A stretch of 44,588 bases of DNA. Origin: Plantago elongata. Its lineage: Eukaryota > Streptophyta > Magnoliopsida > Lamiales > Plantaginaceae. The notes under the pieces were generated by a model that saw nothing but the letters and a program-made list of their open reading frames with translations, did no database searches and was not told the DNA's origin. Positions 1 through 10,630 of the stretch are shown one piece after another. The stretch's first letter is position 1; every line of letters starts with the position of its first letter. Both the position numbers and the translations under genes were made by a program. The stretch covers positions 1 through 44,588 of the forward strand of contig JAYMSP010000656.1 of assembly GCA_036897095.1 (NCBI GenBank), written 5' to 3'.

Positions 1-160
1 GATTAGGAATTAATAATTAGCTTAGGAAAACGGCTTGAATAATCGATAGTTTGAACCTATGGGAAACTTTGGTGTCAATTTATTGATAAAACCATTGGAT
101 ACGCAAGAAAGATCAATTTGTGATTGGCATGATCAGAAAGTGGAAAGCTACATACTGTAT

Positions 161-230
161 ATTATATTATATTATATTATATTATATTATATTATATTAT
201 ATTATATTATATTATATTATATTATATTAT
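161..230. repeat. (ATTAT)n microsatellite, 14 perfect units
   Basis: Fourteen uninterrupted ATTAT units are visible here. A short reading frame runs through the repeat, but its predicted peptide is only an ILYYI repeat, so it is not a gene. The perfection of the array suggests it is young or length-variable. Confidence 0.97.
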
Positions 231-1121
231 GCTGATGAAAAGGAACACGAGATTTTTGTTTCTTTTTTCTTTCCTTTTCACCTCACGAGTTTCCCATGGA
301 TCCATTTGTAAACATGGACCATTATAAACCATACATCACAGTCACATATGCACTTAGGGCGTCCTCGAAATTTAAATAATAGTATATTAATAAAAAAGTA
401 AAAAATTTAAATAATGAAAAAAGTGATGTTCCAATTATATATTGCTTATAAATATTAGACAGGAATAAAAACTTACTTGAAAAATTAATATAGCACAACT
501 TCGAATACCTATTTGAAACTTAAATGGTTTAATTGTGATTTTCATTTTTTTGGAGATAAGTTTAATTGTGATTTAAGAAGGGTGGAATGAAGTTTTTCAG
601 TTTTATAAAAGATCATTTCCATAATCATAAATCAAAATTACAAATTTTCAAAATATCAAGTCAGCAACGAAACTACATTGATTTGGGTTATTATAGGGCA
701 GGCAGGCCAAATGTTTGAATTGAATACCAAGTACTCAATCAATAAATGAAATAGAAGTACAATCAAGAAACAACAGAGAGAAAAAACATTCAAAAGACTA
801 TTGGAAACACATCTGCTATCATGATCAGTTAAAAGTGCTAACTAAGTTTATTCTCTAATACTAAGACCATTCCATAGATTAGTAAGGCTGCAGAGTAGAA
901 GAAATTAAGCAAAAACTCAATAAGCAAAACCATTTAATAAAATAAAAATAATTCCCAATTGATCAAACCATTCAACAACAGATAGTTCATAAATCGAACA
1001 ATTCTATACTGAAGTGGAAATGAATCAGCTGGAGCTTTCCCATCCAAAGAATACAATAAGAAACAAAAGAAAAGTAAAAGAACAGAAAAAGTCGAAAGAG
1101 TTCGATTATTTAGTGATATTA
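231..1121. other. AT-rich intergenic DNA, nothing recognised
   Basis: I saw no coding similarity, tRNA-like sequence or terminal inverted repeats in this stretch. Confidence 0.6.
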
Positions 1122-1306
1122 GACTGTGTTATCTTTAACTAAAAATCACTTCAGTCCAGTTCAATTCAGTTTGACTTAGTTATAATTTATAATTTATTTC
1201 AGTTTAGTTCAATTCAGTTCAATTCAACTCGACTTAGTTATAATTTATATTTTGTTTCAATTCAGTTCAGTTTAGTTCAGTAAATTTTAGTTATAAAGAA
1301 TACATT
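1122..1306. repeat. GTTCAG-rich MITE-like element, copy A (degenerate)
   Basis: The left end reads GACTGTGTTATCTTTAACT and the right end reads TTTTAGTTATAAAGAA, giving imperfect inverted termini. The interior is a run of CAGTTCAATT/CAGTTTAGTT variants separated by an AGTTATAATTTAT spacer. The same architecture recurs at 7855-8050, 12265-12425 and 12885-12997. I could not define a target-site duplication for this copy, so the superfamily is undetermined. Confidence 0.6.
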
Positions 1307-1507
1307 TTAAATTTTAATTGAAGTGAACACCACCTCGGGTATAATAATGTTGGAAAACCTACTATATGCACTGGACTTGACACGATAAAATGCATAAATA
1401 CTTGTTTCCTTCGAAACTAGAGGAATTGATGGATATTAATGATGAATAGAATCGAGAAGGGGAGAGTCGAGAAGACTGAAATTATTGTCAACAGATGAGT
1501 TAAGGAA

Positions 1508-1688
1508 GGGGTTAATTAATCTGCAGTACACAATTTTAACAAATTTTGGTGTAAGCCCATAATCCTTATTAATGTTCAATTTGCCATACAAATTTACACT
1601 TTTTCTACATCAATCGCGGTAAAATATTGCAAATAGCTAGCTGATAGGTTGGAGTCTACAGTTTCATTGGGAATATAAGATTTATTGG
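1508..1688. repeat. Dispersed direct repeat, copy 1 (uninterrupted)
   Basis: About 180 bp starting GGGGTTAATTAATCTGCAG closely matches 5171-5330 in the same orientation, with a few indels. The last bases (TAAGATTTATTGG) match DNA on the far side of the transposon at 5331-6344. This copy therefore represents a related site without the insertion. The function of the repeat itself is unknown. Confidence 0.85.
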
Positions 1689-2790
1689 CATGCCTCAATA
1701 AATTTACATCTAAAGAATCACCTTGCAATACTTTAAAAACAATAGTAAGCAATATAGACTACTCATTCATCAAAACAAGTCTTATCGGATATAAAATTAC
1801 ACGGTTGAAGAATATATGCAACATGTAACATTCCTCAATTTGACCCGATATTCGATAGACTAGGTGGTGTGATATGTGATCCATTTGTTCGTCAACAATT
1901 GGAATAAAAAACCAATTTTACTTTCACTTTTAATTAATCAAATTCCTTTTTTACTACTAAAATCTCGATTTAAAATTAGTCATCGAAATATAATAATTCA
2001 TCTAGTTAAATACTTTTTCACTTATTCATCTCATACCTTGTAATATTAGCCATATCTGTATTCCTATGAGGACTTCGTTGGTCAACACATTTCAATATTC
2101 GATCGAAGTTTTTCAACTGATGAGCACACACTATAAAATCACACTTAATTGGTTATTACTATCAGCTCTTTTCCCCTAGTATTCGAAAATTGTTGAATGC
2201 TTCACCATACACAGACGTTATAAGTCAGGTGTGCCAGATAATTTGTTGTCTCTTTAGCCTCTATTATGTTCGAATATAATAATTACATCAAAACTGTAAG
2301 ACTAATAAGTTATTGCCCGACTAATTAAGCAGTATTAATATGTTAACTGTAGTCATCCAAAAATAAAATAGTGTATGGTAATTACAAACCGGGCAACTAG
2401 CATTACTAATACTGCATTGCTAAAAATACTATCAAGCCCAGTATTTTACTGTGGCGAAGATCTAAGGTGGTGTTGCTAATTAAAATGGATTTGTCAAAAT
2501 GAATTACAATGATGAAGTAGAAGAAGGAGGACATGAAACAAATCTGTGAGATGGGTGGAGATTGGTGTTGCTAATTTGTACAAAGAAGAAGAAGAACGAC
2601 ATGAACTCTGTGTTAGTTCATCACTTTCTAATTACTTTAATTAATCACTCTTTAATTTAACTTTTGTTTATCCTTTTCCTTTTCATATGCGATCAATATT
2701 AAATTTACAATTTAAAATCATATTATAATATGAAAATATGAATACACCAAAGTTCCGGTGAGCCGTAGTTAATTAGCGTAAATTGGGCAT
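1689..2790. other. AT-rich intergenic DNA, nothing recognised
   Basis: Only AT-rich sequence is visible. There is a small imperfect internal duplication containing GGTGTTGCTAATT near 2470 and 2563. No gene or transposon termini were recognised. Confidence 0.55.
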
Positions 2791-2794
2791 AAAT

Positions 2795-4890
2795 GAATTG
2801 TTCTATAAATGGGTTCTATTCCATAAATGAAATTTCTATAACCGGCAAAAATTATATCTTAGTAAAATATAATGCCAAATCAGAAGAAGTCAAGTAAAAT
2901 TATAAATAATAAAAGTAACACAAGAGAAAATTAGATCAAATATTCACTAGAAAATGCTCTCCTCAAGATTCATTCAATTTAGTTCATATCCATTCAGTTC
3001 TACTTAGTTACACAGGACAACCTATCTTAGTAATTAAATTTGTCAAACTACGTATCTATAGGGAATAAAGTTTCAAATTACGGTCTGTCATCCGTCCGGC
3101 CGGGTAAAATTATAAATAACATAAGCAAAAAAATAGAATGGAAAACTTAAGCAATAATACCCAGTCCCAATTCGGCAACTTATTCTATAAATGGGATTTT
3201 CTATAAATGGTTTATCTCTAGTATCAAGAGTGAGTTGAGGCCGTACAAAAATAAGGTAATAAGGCAAAAATTATATATTTGTCCAATGGAAACTATCAGG
3301 GGTATGAAAATCTACTATCTATTATATAGAAGAGTTTGTTTTATTTCGTAAATTTTATTTGCTAAGGATATCGAAAATATAATATCAAATTAGAAGAAGT
3401 CAGGCAAAATTATAAACAACAAAAGTAACACCAGAGAAAATAAGATCAAATATTCACTAACTAAGGCTCTCCTCTCGATTCATTCAGTTCAGTTCAGATC
3501 CATTTAGTTTAGTTCAATTACATTCAGTTCAGTTCTGCTTAGTTACATAGGGTAACTTTTTCGTTGAATTGACGAGTATCCACCACTATCAACTGTCCAA
3601 TATGGAATGTAAAACTCGCCACAATATATAAGTAGCAGGTTTAACACTATATATAGTTCCGATATAAAGTTATCTAACTAACTCAATTATTCACAATATA
3701 CAAACAGTAAGCCTAAACTGTAGACAATAATAAAAGAAACGAATACATTGGGTACTCATCATAATAACTAAATTTGTCAGTGTACGTATCTGTAGGGATT
3801 AAAGTTTCTAATTACATGTTGTCATCCGATCGGCCAAGCAGCTCGGTCGGGCAAAATTATAAATAACATAAGTAAAAAATAGAATGAAAAATTATAGGCA
3901 ATAATACCCTGTCTAAATTGGGCAAATTATTCGATAAATGGAATTTTCTATAAAGGGATTATCGCTGGTACCAAGAGTGAGTCAAGGGGGCACAAAAAAA
4001 AGATAACCGGACAAAAGTTACATCTTAGTCAACTATAATGCCAGATCAGAAGAAGTCAGTCAAAATTATAAACAATAAAAGTAATACCAGAGAAAACCAG
4101 ATCAAATATTCACTAACTAAGGCTCTCTTCTCGATTCATTCAGTTAAGTTTAGTTCAATTCCATTCAGTTAAGTTGAGTTCCATTCAGTTAAGTTCAGTT
4201 CAATTGAATTATGTTCTGCTTAGTTACATAGGGGCTAGGGCAACTTATCAATTGAATTAACGAGTATCCACCACTATCGACTGCCCAGTAGGAGATGTAA
4301 AACTCGCCACAATATATACGTAGCAGTTTTAACACTATATATAGTTCAAAAATAAGGTTATATAACTAACTCAATTGTTCACAATATACAAACAGGCCTA
4401 AATTGTAGACAATAATAAAAGAAACGAACATGGGCACCTATCTTAATAACTAAATTTGTCGAAGTACGTATTTGTAAAGAATAAAGTTTCAAATTACAGA
4501 CTGTCATCCGCTCGGACAGGTAAAATTATAAATAACAGAAGCAAAAAATAGAATGGAAAACTGTAGGCAATAATACCCAGTCTAAATTGGACATCTTATT
4601 CGATTAATGAGATTTTCTATAAAGGGATTATATTTGATAAATGAAATTTTCTATAACTGCGTAAAAATTATATCTTAATTAAATATAATGTCAAATCAGA
4701 AGAAGTCAGATAAAATTATAAATAACAAAAGTAACACGGGAGAAAAAGTTGTCTAACTGACTAATGTTCACAATATACAAACATTATGTCTAAACTGTAG
4801 ACAATAATAAAAGAAACGCATAGAGCATCTAGTTATGTTAATAACTAAATTTGCAAGGAATAAAGTTTCATATTACACGATGTTACAGAA
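2795..4890. repeat. Tandem array of about 650-bp units, four degenerate copies
   Basis: The anchor AGAAGAAGTCA recurs at about 2882, 3392, 4048 and 4698 (spacings 510, 656 and 650 bp). The anchor AATAAAGTTTC (ATTAAAGTTTC in one copy) recurs near 3064, 3799, 4481 and 4860. A third block containing GTAAAACTCGCCACAATATA appears near 3608 and 4297. Copies 1 and 4 carry internal deletions, and copies 2 and 3 are fullest. Each fuller unit contains a CATTCAGTTCAGTT-type patch resembling the dispersed GTTCAG elements. No reading frame is conserved between units, so this looks like a non-coding local satellite or minisatellite. Confidence 0.85.
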
Positions 4891-5170
4891 GTTAATATGG
4901 GGAAGAGTCTTGTATCTTTTTGATTAATTGGGTTAATTAATTGAATTAGTTGGGTAATTGAGTTTAATTATTTAGTTGGGCATTCATCATCTTGGGACAA
5001 TAAGAAATTAATAGCTAGTGTCTAGAATGTATACTATTAAACTTAATATAGGTATTAGTAGGCTTTGTAGCTAGTATTTCTAGCTTTTGTAGTTAGATGG
5101 AGGTTTTATTAAGGGGAATGGGCTTGGACCAAATATTTGTCACATCTTGTATTGCAGATTAAATGACCCG

Positions 5171-5330
5171 GGGGTTAATTAATCTGCAGTACACAATTTC
5201 AAAAAAAATTGGTGTACGCCCATAACCCTTATTAATGTTCAATCTGCCATACAAATTTACACTTTTTCTACATCAATCAGAGGTAAAATTGATAGGTTGG
5301 AGTCTACTGTTTCATTGTATTTTAAAAATA
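5171..5330. repeat. Dispersed direct repeat, copy 2 (interrupted by a pogo-like element)
   Basis: This stretch aligns with 1508-1680 in the same orientation. It lacks about 15 bases after GGTAAAAT and breaks at the TA dinucleotide at 5329-5330. The matching sequence resumes at 6345 with TAAGATTTATTGG. The transposon at 5331-6344 therefore interrupts this copy. Confidence 0.85.
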
Positions 5331-6344
5331 CAGTAATACTTCTATAAATTAATAAAGTTAGTATCGAAATATTTTATTAATTTAGTAAAATATTATTATA
5401 TTAATAAATTAATAATTTATTGATTTAAAGAAGTTTTACGTATGACTTTTACACTTTCAAGTTCAATATACTAGTTACAATGTATATTAGTTCAAAAATT
5501 CAACCATGTAATGCTGGAATAATTAGAGCCTTTAAGATGTACTACCGCAAAAGGTTTTACTGTAAGATTTTGGAAGGTTATGAATTGGACATTTCTTCTC
5601 CGGTAAAGATTAATGTTTTAGATGCTATCAATTTGTCCGTCTCGGCTTTGAAAAATGTGCAACAAGAGGCCATATCGAATTGCTTTCGGCACTGTAAAAT
5701 TCGTTCGGCGAATCCAACCTGCTCAAGTGATTTAAACGATTCAAATTCTGGAAAATACATTCATGAGCTTGAGAACTTGATTACGGGTATGCATTATCGA
5801 CACAAAATGGATGTGGATCATTTGCTAGATTATCCGGGTGGAAATAATGATTATTTCGAGTTTCAAAGCATTGAAGAGAAATTGTGGCGGAAACCATCCA
5901 AAATCCGGCCGATGACGAAGTTGATGATGATTCGGTAGCTTTGGAACCAGTCACTCGAAATGAAGCATTGCAAGCGGCAACAACCCTTCACAACTTTTCG
6001 TTGCAGTATGAGAAGACAACGCCCAAACTCTTAAGTGCAATGGGTAAATTCAAAGATAAACTCAATATGAATTTGAAGTTTACCAAAAAACAAGTGACTA
6101 TAGATTCATTTTTTTCTAGAATTTTGAAGTGTACGGCGATATATATATGAAATATTTTAATAATTATTAACTTATGGTTTCGTTTGGACCAATGTATATA
6201 TATTGGGATTTCAAAAAAATTATTATCTTATTATTTTATCGATTGAGGTCCAATTTTGTATTGGTCCCAACTTGAGACTGGACAAATTATTAGTTTTATC
6301 GAGGTTATTAATTTACCGAGTATTAATTTATACAGGTTTTACTG
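5331..6344 (+). mobile_element. Pogo/Lemi1-like (Tc1/mariner superfamily) deletion derivative
   Basis: The left end CAGTAATACTTCTATAAATT and the reverse complement of the right end, CAGTAAAACCTGTATAAATT, form about 24-bp inverted repeats typical of plant pogo-like (Lemi1/Emigrant) elements. TA dinucleotides flank both ends (5329-5330 and 6345-6346), as expected for this superfamily. At 1014 bp the element is much shorter than an autonomous copy and keeps only the C-terminal part of a transposase. A related repeat at 1508-1688 lacks the insertion, which supports the boundaries. Confidence 0.88.
5480..6147 (+). pseudogene. Pogo/CENP-B-like DDE transposase remnant (C-terminal part, frameshifted)
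   Basis: The first frame (5480 to about 5880) carries SSKIQPCNAGIIRAF, KINVLDAINL and CFRHCKIRSA, which match the end of the DDE endonuclease domain of plant tigger/CENP-B-like transposases as I remember that family. Similarity then continues in another frame (about 5884-6147) with EVDDDSVALEPVT, a long helical tail and KKQVTIDSFFSR. The frame change falls near 5878. The N-terminal helix-turn-helix/CENP-B DNA-binding region and the first catalytic acidic residues are absent. The product cannot be an active transposase, and the methionine at 5480 is an accidental start. Confidence 0.85.
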
Positions 6345-6346
6345 TA

Positions 6347-7854
6347 TAAGATTTATTGGTATCCTTAAGGAAGATGTCTGCTAGTTTCTTCATTTAATGT
6401 GAAAAAAATACTTCTTCGGACTAGGTCATTTGGGCCCCGAAATTTGAGCTCTGGGGCCTAGGAAAGGTGAGGCCATGTGCGGTTGGGTTCACCGTATATG
6501 GGATTAGCCGAACCTGTCCAAGTGGAAATACAAACCTCACTTACTATACGTGAAAACGTATAAACTTTGACGTTCGTATTGCCTTTCGACACCCCAATCA
6601 CCTTCTGAGATGTATAAGTAACATTTAGTTTTTATATAAGGTCCGCATTATTTCTAATTTGTCCGTGCATAAAAAATTAAAGATTTAAGTATACGTATAT
6701 CCATCAAACTTATTGGCACATACTGTGAAGTATTGTATCTTCATTTTATAATTAAGTATATTTTGATTGGTTGAGTGTTATAATATGTAATATGGCAAGG
6801 GGAAGATATAACTTGAACATGAAACTATTGTTTTCATTTTTCAGATTTTCATTATGTTTTATAAGTAAATAAGAAACTTTAATTTATTCATCGAAGGATT
6901 ATCTTTGACAAGATATAGATTATACTCTAAACGAAAATGTAGGTGAAAGATATACCAACCAATCGTGAACTAGGCTGCCTAGTCCATATCTATGTTAATG
7001 TTACATGTTGCCAATTCTACAAGGTAAAGAAATTAAAGAAATTAGGGAGTATTTTGTTGGATAAAATTGACTTCACGTATGTATCCGAAATCACCATTCA
7101 CCAATTGGATACATCTCATGAGAAATAGTTGTCCTAGGAATAGTACCATTTTTTTCTGAAGAAAAATAGTACCATTATTTACAAAGAGTCGCACTAATAG
7201 TACCAACTCCAAAGTGATGTATTTTCATTATAGTTGTGTATGTTGTTCGACCCTCTATAGTTTTTTCTTTTCTTTTAAGTTGAATATTTATTGAAATTTG
7301 AGTTTGAGTCACCTGGACGGTAAGATATAACGAATAAAGAAAAATAAAATTATAAAAATATGAATGTATGTCATTGTGCACCTAAAGGAAAAGAAAGAAG
7401 TATATAGAGAGACAGATAGGCGAACTGAAACCGAAGCTAAAAGTCTGGGAAAATAATAATGGATCCAGCTAAGTGCGGATTGTCAAATGCAGATATAATC
7501 ATTAAAAAATGTGGTCTCGTTACACATCGGGAAATTAAACATGACCAACCTTAGGATAATAATAATGTAAAACTAAATTGATAAATAAATATATAAACAA
7601 TACATGCAAAAGCCAATCAAATGATCACCTCATGTAATGTAATGTAAGCCTTAATATTCTCTTAAAGTTGACATTTCCCTTTTCAGCCCCACAAAACGGT
7701 AACCCGACTACTACTTTTATACTCAACTTGCATATATCTTTACATTCTGACCATAAAATATAACCAAAATTCAATATTTTATCACATTCTTTATTGTATA
7801 GTTGAATGTGATTTTAGCTAGTGAACATCATAATGCACCCGAAGGATAATAAAA
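6347..7854. other. Intergenic DNA, possible SINE-like segment near 6430-6600
   Basis: Most of this stretch is AT-rich and unrecognised. Around 6465-6530 a less AT-rich patch reads GTGAGGCCATGTGCGG, then GGGTTCACCGTATATGGGA and TTAGCCGAACC. This resembles a common dispersed plant SINE-type consensus that I recall only approximately. No flanking duplication was found, so it is not called as an element. The short frame at 6943-7128 resembles nothing known to me. Confidence 0.35.
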
Positions 7855-8050
7855 GTTGAACACACTCACTCAGAATTTGACTATTCAACTGAAATTTATT
7901 AAACTGGACTGGATTGGATTGAAATGAACTGGACTGAACTGGAGTAAAGCATAAATTATAATTAAATCGAGCTGAACTGAACTTGAGTGGACTGAACTGA
8001 ACAATACATAATCGAACTGAAGTAATTTTTAATTGAATAGAACACAACCT
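7855..8050. repeat. GTTCAG-rich MITE-like element, copy B (inverted orientation)
   Basis: Read on the minus strand, this begins AGGTTGTGTTCTATTCAATT and runs through repeated CAGTTCAG/CAGTCCAG blocks and a TAATTATAATTTATGCTTT spacer. It ends with TTTCAGTTGAATAG. The order matches copies at 12265-12425 and 12885-12997. A 77-codon open frame runs through it on the minus strand, but it is only the repeat read as protein. Confidence 0.7.
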
Positions 8051-9332
8051 TACACTTTAGATTAGCCAATTGATCAATTATATACTGATATTATTAAAAA
8101 AGATCATCTAAAAGATATAACTAGAAATTTAAAATATACGAATTTGAAATTATTATACCAAAGTGAGCCCGTCAGAACTGCTCTATCGGCGTTTGTGATC
8201 AATAACTTGGATTTTAAATTTCTTGACAACAGCATAATTGGCGCAATATTGCAACATCGTAATTTATGTTCCCACCAGAATCAATAAACGCAGGCTTTAT
8301 GCTATTGCTAGAACCCAACTTTTGAAAAGAAACACTACGATTAATAAATACATGTATAATTCAACACCAACTATATTTAGCATAAACAAACCCAATAACC
8401 CATGATAGCCTGATAGGCATCATAAAGAGAAAGGCTGAAGGAAAAAAGTAGTGCATAATTTGCTGCACACGCTTATTAAATACAACTATACAAACTCATT
8501 TTCAGCCACTTACTGAAACAGATTAGTGACATTATTGTAAAATAGCTACACTTTACTTTCTATATATTTTCACCGAACCTGAATACACTTATCCAATTTA
8601 TACTAATATGATCTAAGTTTTTCTATGGTTTTAAAATTTCTTAATTGTATAGTTTAGAATTAGAAATAATACAACTCAATTTCGCGATTAAGTTTTTTAA
8701 TATAAAAATATAATTGAAATTGAGTTATCAATTATAATACAAAACCAAAACGTCCGTTAAGTCTTTTACAATAATAACTGAACAAATTATTCAAATATTA
8801 AAATAATCGTCCAACCTGCATTTCTCCCACCACAATTTTCTCACTATCTCTTTCACCCGAAACTTTCATAATGATATAACTCCAAATATTAGATAATTAT
8901 TTGTAAAAATAATTTGTAAAGTAATAATAATATAAACTCCATGACGTAAATTAAAGCACATATTCAACTTAATTGGTAATATACCTAGATCGATTCACTT
9001 TGCCCTTTAAAAATTCTTTTTTTTTTGGGAAAACAATGATAAAGAAAAAATCTTACCTGTAGTCGTGAAAGTATATACACCGAAAAACTGAAGACATGAA
9101 GGGCAGCCATAAATGTGATCGGGTCGAGAAAAAGTAAAGGGAAAGATGGAAAGAAATCGATAATTTGCTGCAAGTTGCATGAGAGACAATAGAATAGAGA
9201 CCACCATCAAACAAACCCATTTTGAGCCACTAACTAAAACAAAAATATTCAAATAATTAAATTAGCCCACAATTAACAAAAACCAAAAAAAAAAACATTT
9301 CCTTCCTATCTTCACCACCAAATCGATCATAA
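8051..9332. other. Intergenic DNA 3' of the PYL2-type gene
   Basis: AT-rich. The part nearest 9333 should contain the 3'UTR of the minus-strand receptor gene, but I see no clear polyadenylation signal. The overlapping minus-strand frames at 8985-9252 resemble no family. Confidence 0.5.
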
Positions 9333-9902
9333 TCATCCAATTTTCGTCTGATCCGCCATCGCCACCACCGCCAGCTTCTGCAAATTCAGCTTCACCACCG
9401 TATCCGTAAACATCTTCGTATCCTCAGCCGTATTCCCCTCCGGTATATCCACAATATACGACTCCAACACCACCGTATACACCTTCCCCTCTTTCTCGAA
9501 CTCATTCACCGAAGTCACCGACCTGTAATTGTTCAGCCTATGTTCTCCTCCCACCACTCTGAAGCTCAGTACATGCTTCTCGTCGTCCAGAATCTCCAGC
9601 CGCTCCGTCGACGTCGCGGCGGGGAGGCCGGAGACGACGGTGACTTCGCGGATGGACCCCACGCCGCCGTCGCCGGTGAGGCGGCAGCTCTTGATGAAGT
9701 GCTTGTATCGCTGCGGGTTGTCGAAACTGCGGACTATGCGCCAGACGGCGTCGGCCGGGGCGTCGACGCGCTGCTTGATGAGGGAGGTGCAGGTGTTGGG
9801 TGGGACGGGGTCGGAGATGTGGTGCGTGTCGATCACGTGCTGGAGGTGGGCGTGTTCTTCGGGGGTTAGGCCGTAAGGCGGTTGCGGCTTGGGGGAGGCC
9901 AT
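9333..9902 (-). CDS. PYL2: PYR/PYL/RCAR abscisic acid receptor, PYL2 type
   Basis: This intronless gene encodes a 189-residue START/Bet v 1-fold soluble receptor. In this family ABA binding closes the pocket so that the receptor inhibits clade A PP2C phosphatases and releases SnRK2 kinases. The gate loop SGLPA is at residues 91-95 and the latch GGEHRL at 118-123. The pocket lysine is in LIKQRV (K43). Other pocket residues are E100, Y126, S128, E147 and N173. VVLESYIVDIPEGNT and the C-terminal helix FTDTVVKLNLQKLA are intact. Sequences such as CTSLIKQR and VLSFRVVGGEHRLNNY favour PYL2 over PYR1/PYL1 or the PYL4-6 and PYL7-10 groups. The start is the only methionine that fits family length. The coding region is noticeably GC-richer than its surroundings, especially 9590-9900. 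All key residues are present, so it is expected to be functional. Confidence 0.96.
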   Translation of the reverse strand: MASPKPQPPYGLTPEEHAHLQHVIDTHHISDPVPPNTCTSLIKQRVDAPADAVWRIVRSFDNPQRYKHFIKSCRLTGDGGVGSIREVTVVSGLPAATSTERLEILDDEKHVLSFRVVGGEHRLNNYRSVTSVNEFEKEGKVYTVVLESYIVDIPEGNTAEDTKMFTDTVVKLNLQKLAVVAMADQTKIG

Positions 9903-10139
9903 TGGGGGGTATTTTTGGATTTTGGAGAGTTGGAGGGGTTGTGGGGAATTTGGGAGAGGAGGTTATAGCGAAATGGAAGAGGGTTTTGGTTTTGGAGGTT
10001 TTTATTTATGATATGTGTGAGGTTTTGGATTGGGAGATGAGAATATGAAGGAAGGTGGTAGATAGATAGATAGATGGGTTGAGTATGAATTGTTTGGGTT
10101 CATATTTGATAATATTGGAGGAAACCCCTTTCTTCTTCT

Positions 10140-10148
10140 TTATTTATA
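10140..10148 (-). promoter_or_regulatory. Possible TATA box of the PYL2-type gene
   Basis: On the minus strand the sequence reads TATAAATAA about 240 bp upstream of the receptor start codon. It is followed by a CT/GA-rich leader and a GATA repeat (about 10056-10076). A second TATA-like CATAAATAAAA lies nearer the gene at about 10000. Which is used cannot be told without transcript ends. Confidence 0.35.
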
Positions 10149-10172
10149 ATTAATTAATTAATTAATTAATTA
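10149..10172. repeat. (AATT)n microsatellite
   Basis: About six TAAT/AATT units lie directly upstream of the putative TATA box of the receptor gene. Such a repeat may vary in length between individuals. Confidence 0.9.
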
Positions 10173-10404
10173 TTACAATTATATATTAATCGTGTATATT
10201 ATTTATTTTTATTATATTTATTCATCTTTTGTTAATGAAAAATTGAGTATGAATCGAAAAGATGAGTGAGTAATTGAAGAATTAAATTTAGTCCTCTTCT
10301 TCTAAGGTAAACTGATTTAAAATGAGGGGAATTAAATTATAGTATAAAATAATTAAGCAGATCTGAATTTAATAAAAATAATTTACGGATAAAGATATTA
10401 TACA

Positions 10405-10630
10405 CTACCTCCGTTCTTTTAATAACTTCCTAATTTTTCTTTTTCAATGTTACATCAGAAACTTTCTAATTCTATAAATGAAAAGTTCTAGTTCACTAAC
10501 TAATTTATTATTATTATTTTTCACTTTATTCAATCTCTATTTTACTTTATCACTCATTTCCAACTACCTCTTACCAACTATATTTTCATTATAATTTGTT
10601 TTTTTTAAGAGAAATTTAAAGTGTAGGGAG
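10405..10630. mobile_element. Degenerate Stowaway-like MITE
   Basis: The left end reads CTACCTCCGTTCTTTTAATA and the right end, reversed, reads CTCCCTACACTTTAAA. These approximate the Stowaway consensus CTCCCTCCGT of Tc1/mariner-derived MITEs. The AT-rich interior of about 225 bp includes TTTCACTTTATTCAATC and TTTACTTTATCAC blocks like those in the copy at 34431-34699. The target duplication is not clean, suggesting an older insertion. Confidence 0.7.

Noticed and set aside
120-311. 63-codon plus-strand frame
   Set aside because: It runs through the ATTAT microsatellite and has no other protein-like content.
2795-4890. CRISPR-like or gene-family array
   Set aside because: Units are about 650 bp, degenerate and non-coding in a plant nuclear genome. 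Neither interpretation fits.
1508-5330. LTR retrotransposon with 180-bp LTRs
   Set aside because: No TG...CA termini, primer-binding site, polypurine tract or gag/pol remnant was seen between the repeats.
7814-8047. 77-codon minus-strand frame
   Set aside because: It is the GTTCAG-rich MITE-like element read as protein.
9529-9876. Plus-strand frames opposite the PYL2-type gene
   Set aside because: They are antisense shadows of a GC-rich coding sequence whose real frame matches the receptor family end to end.
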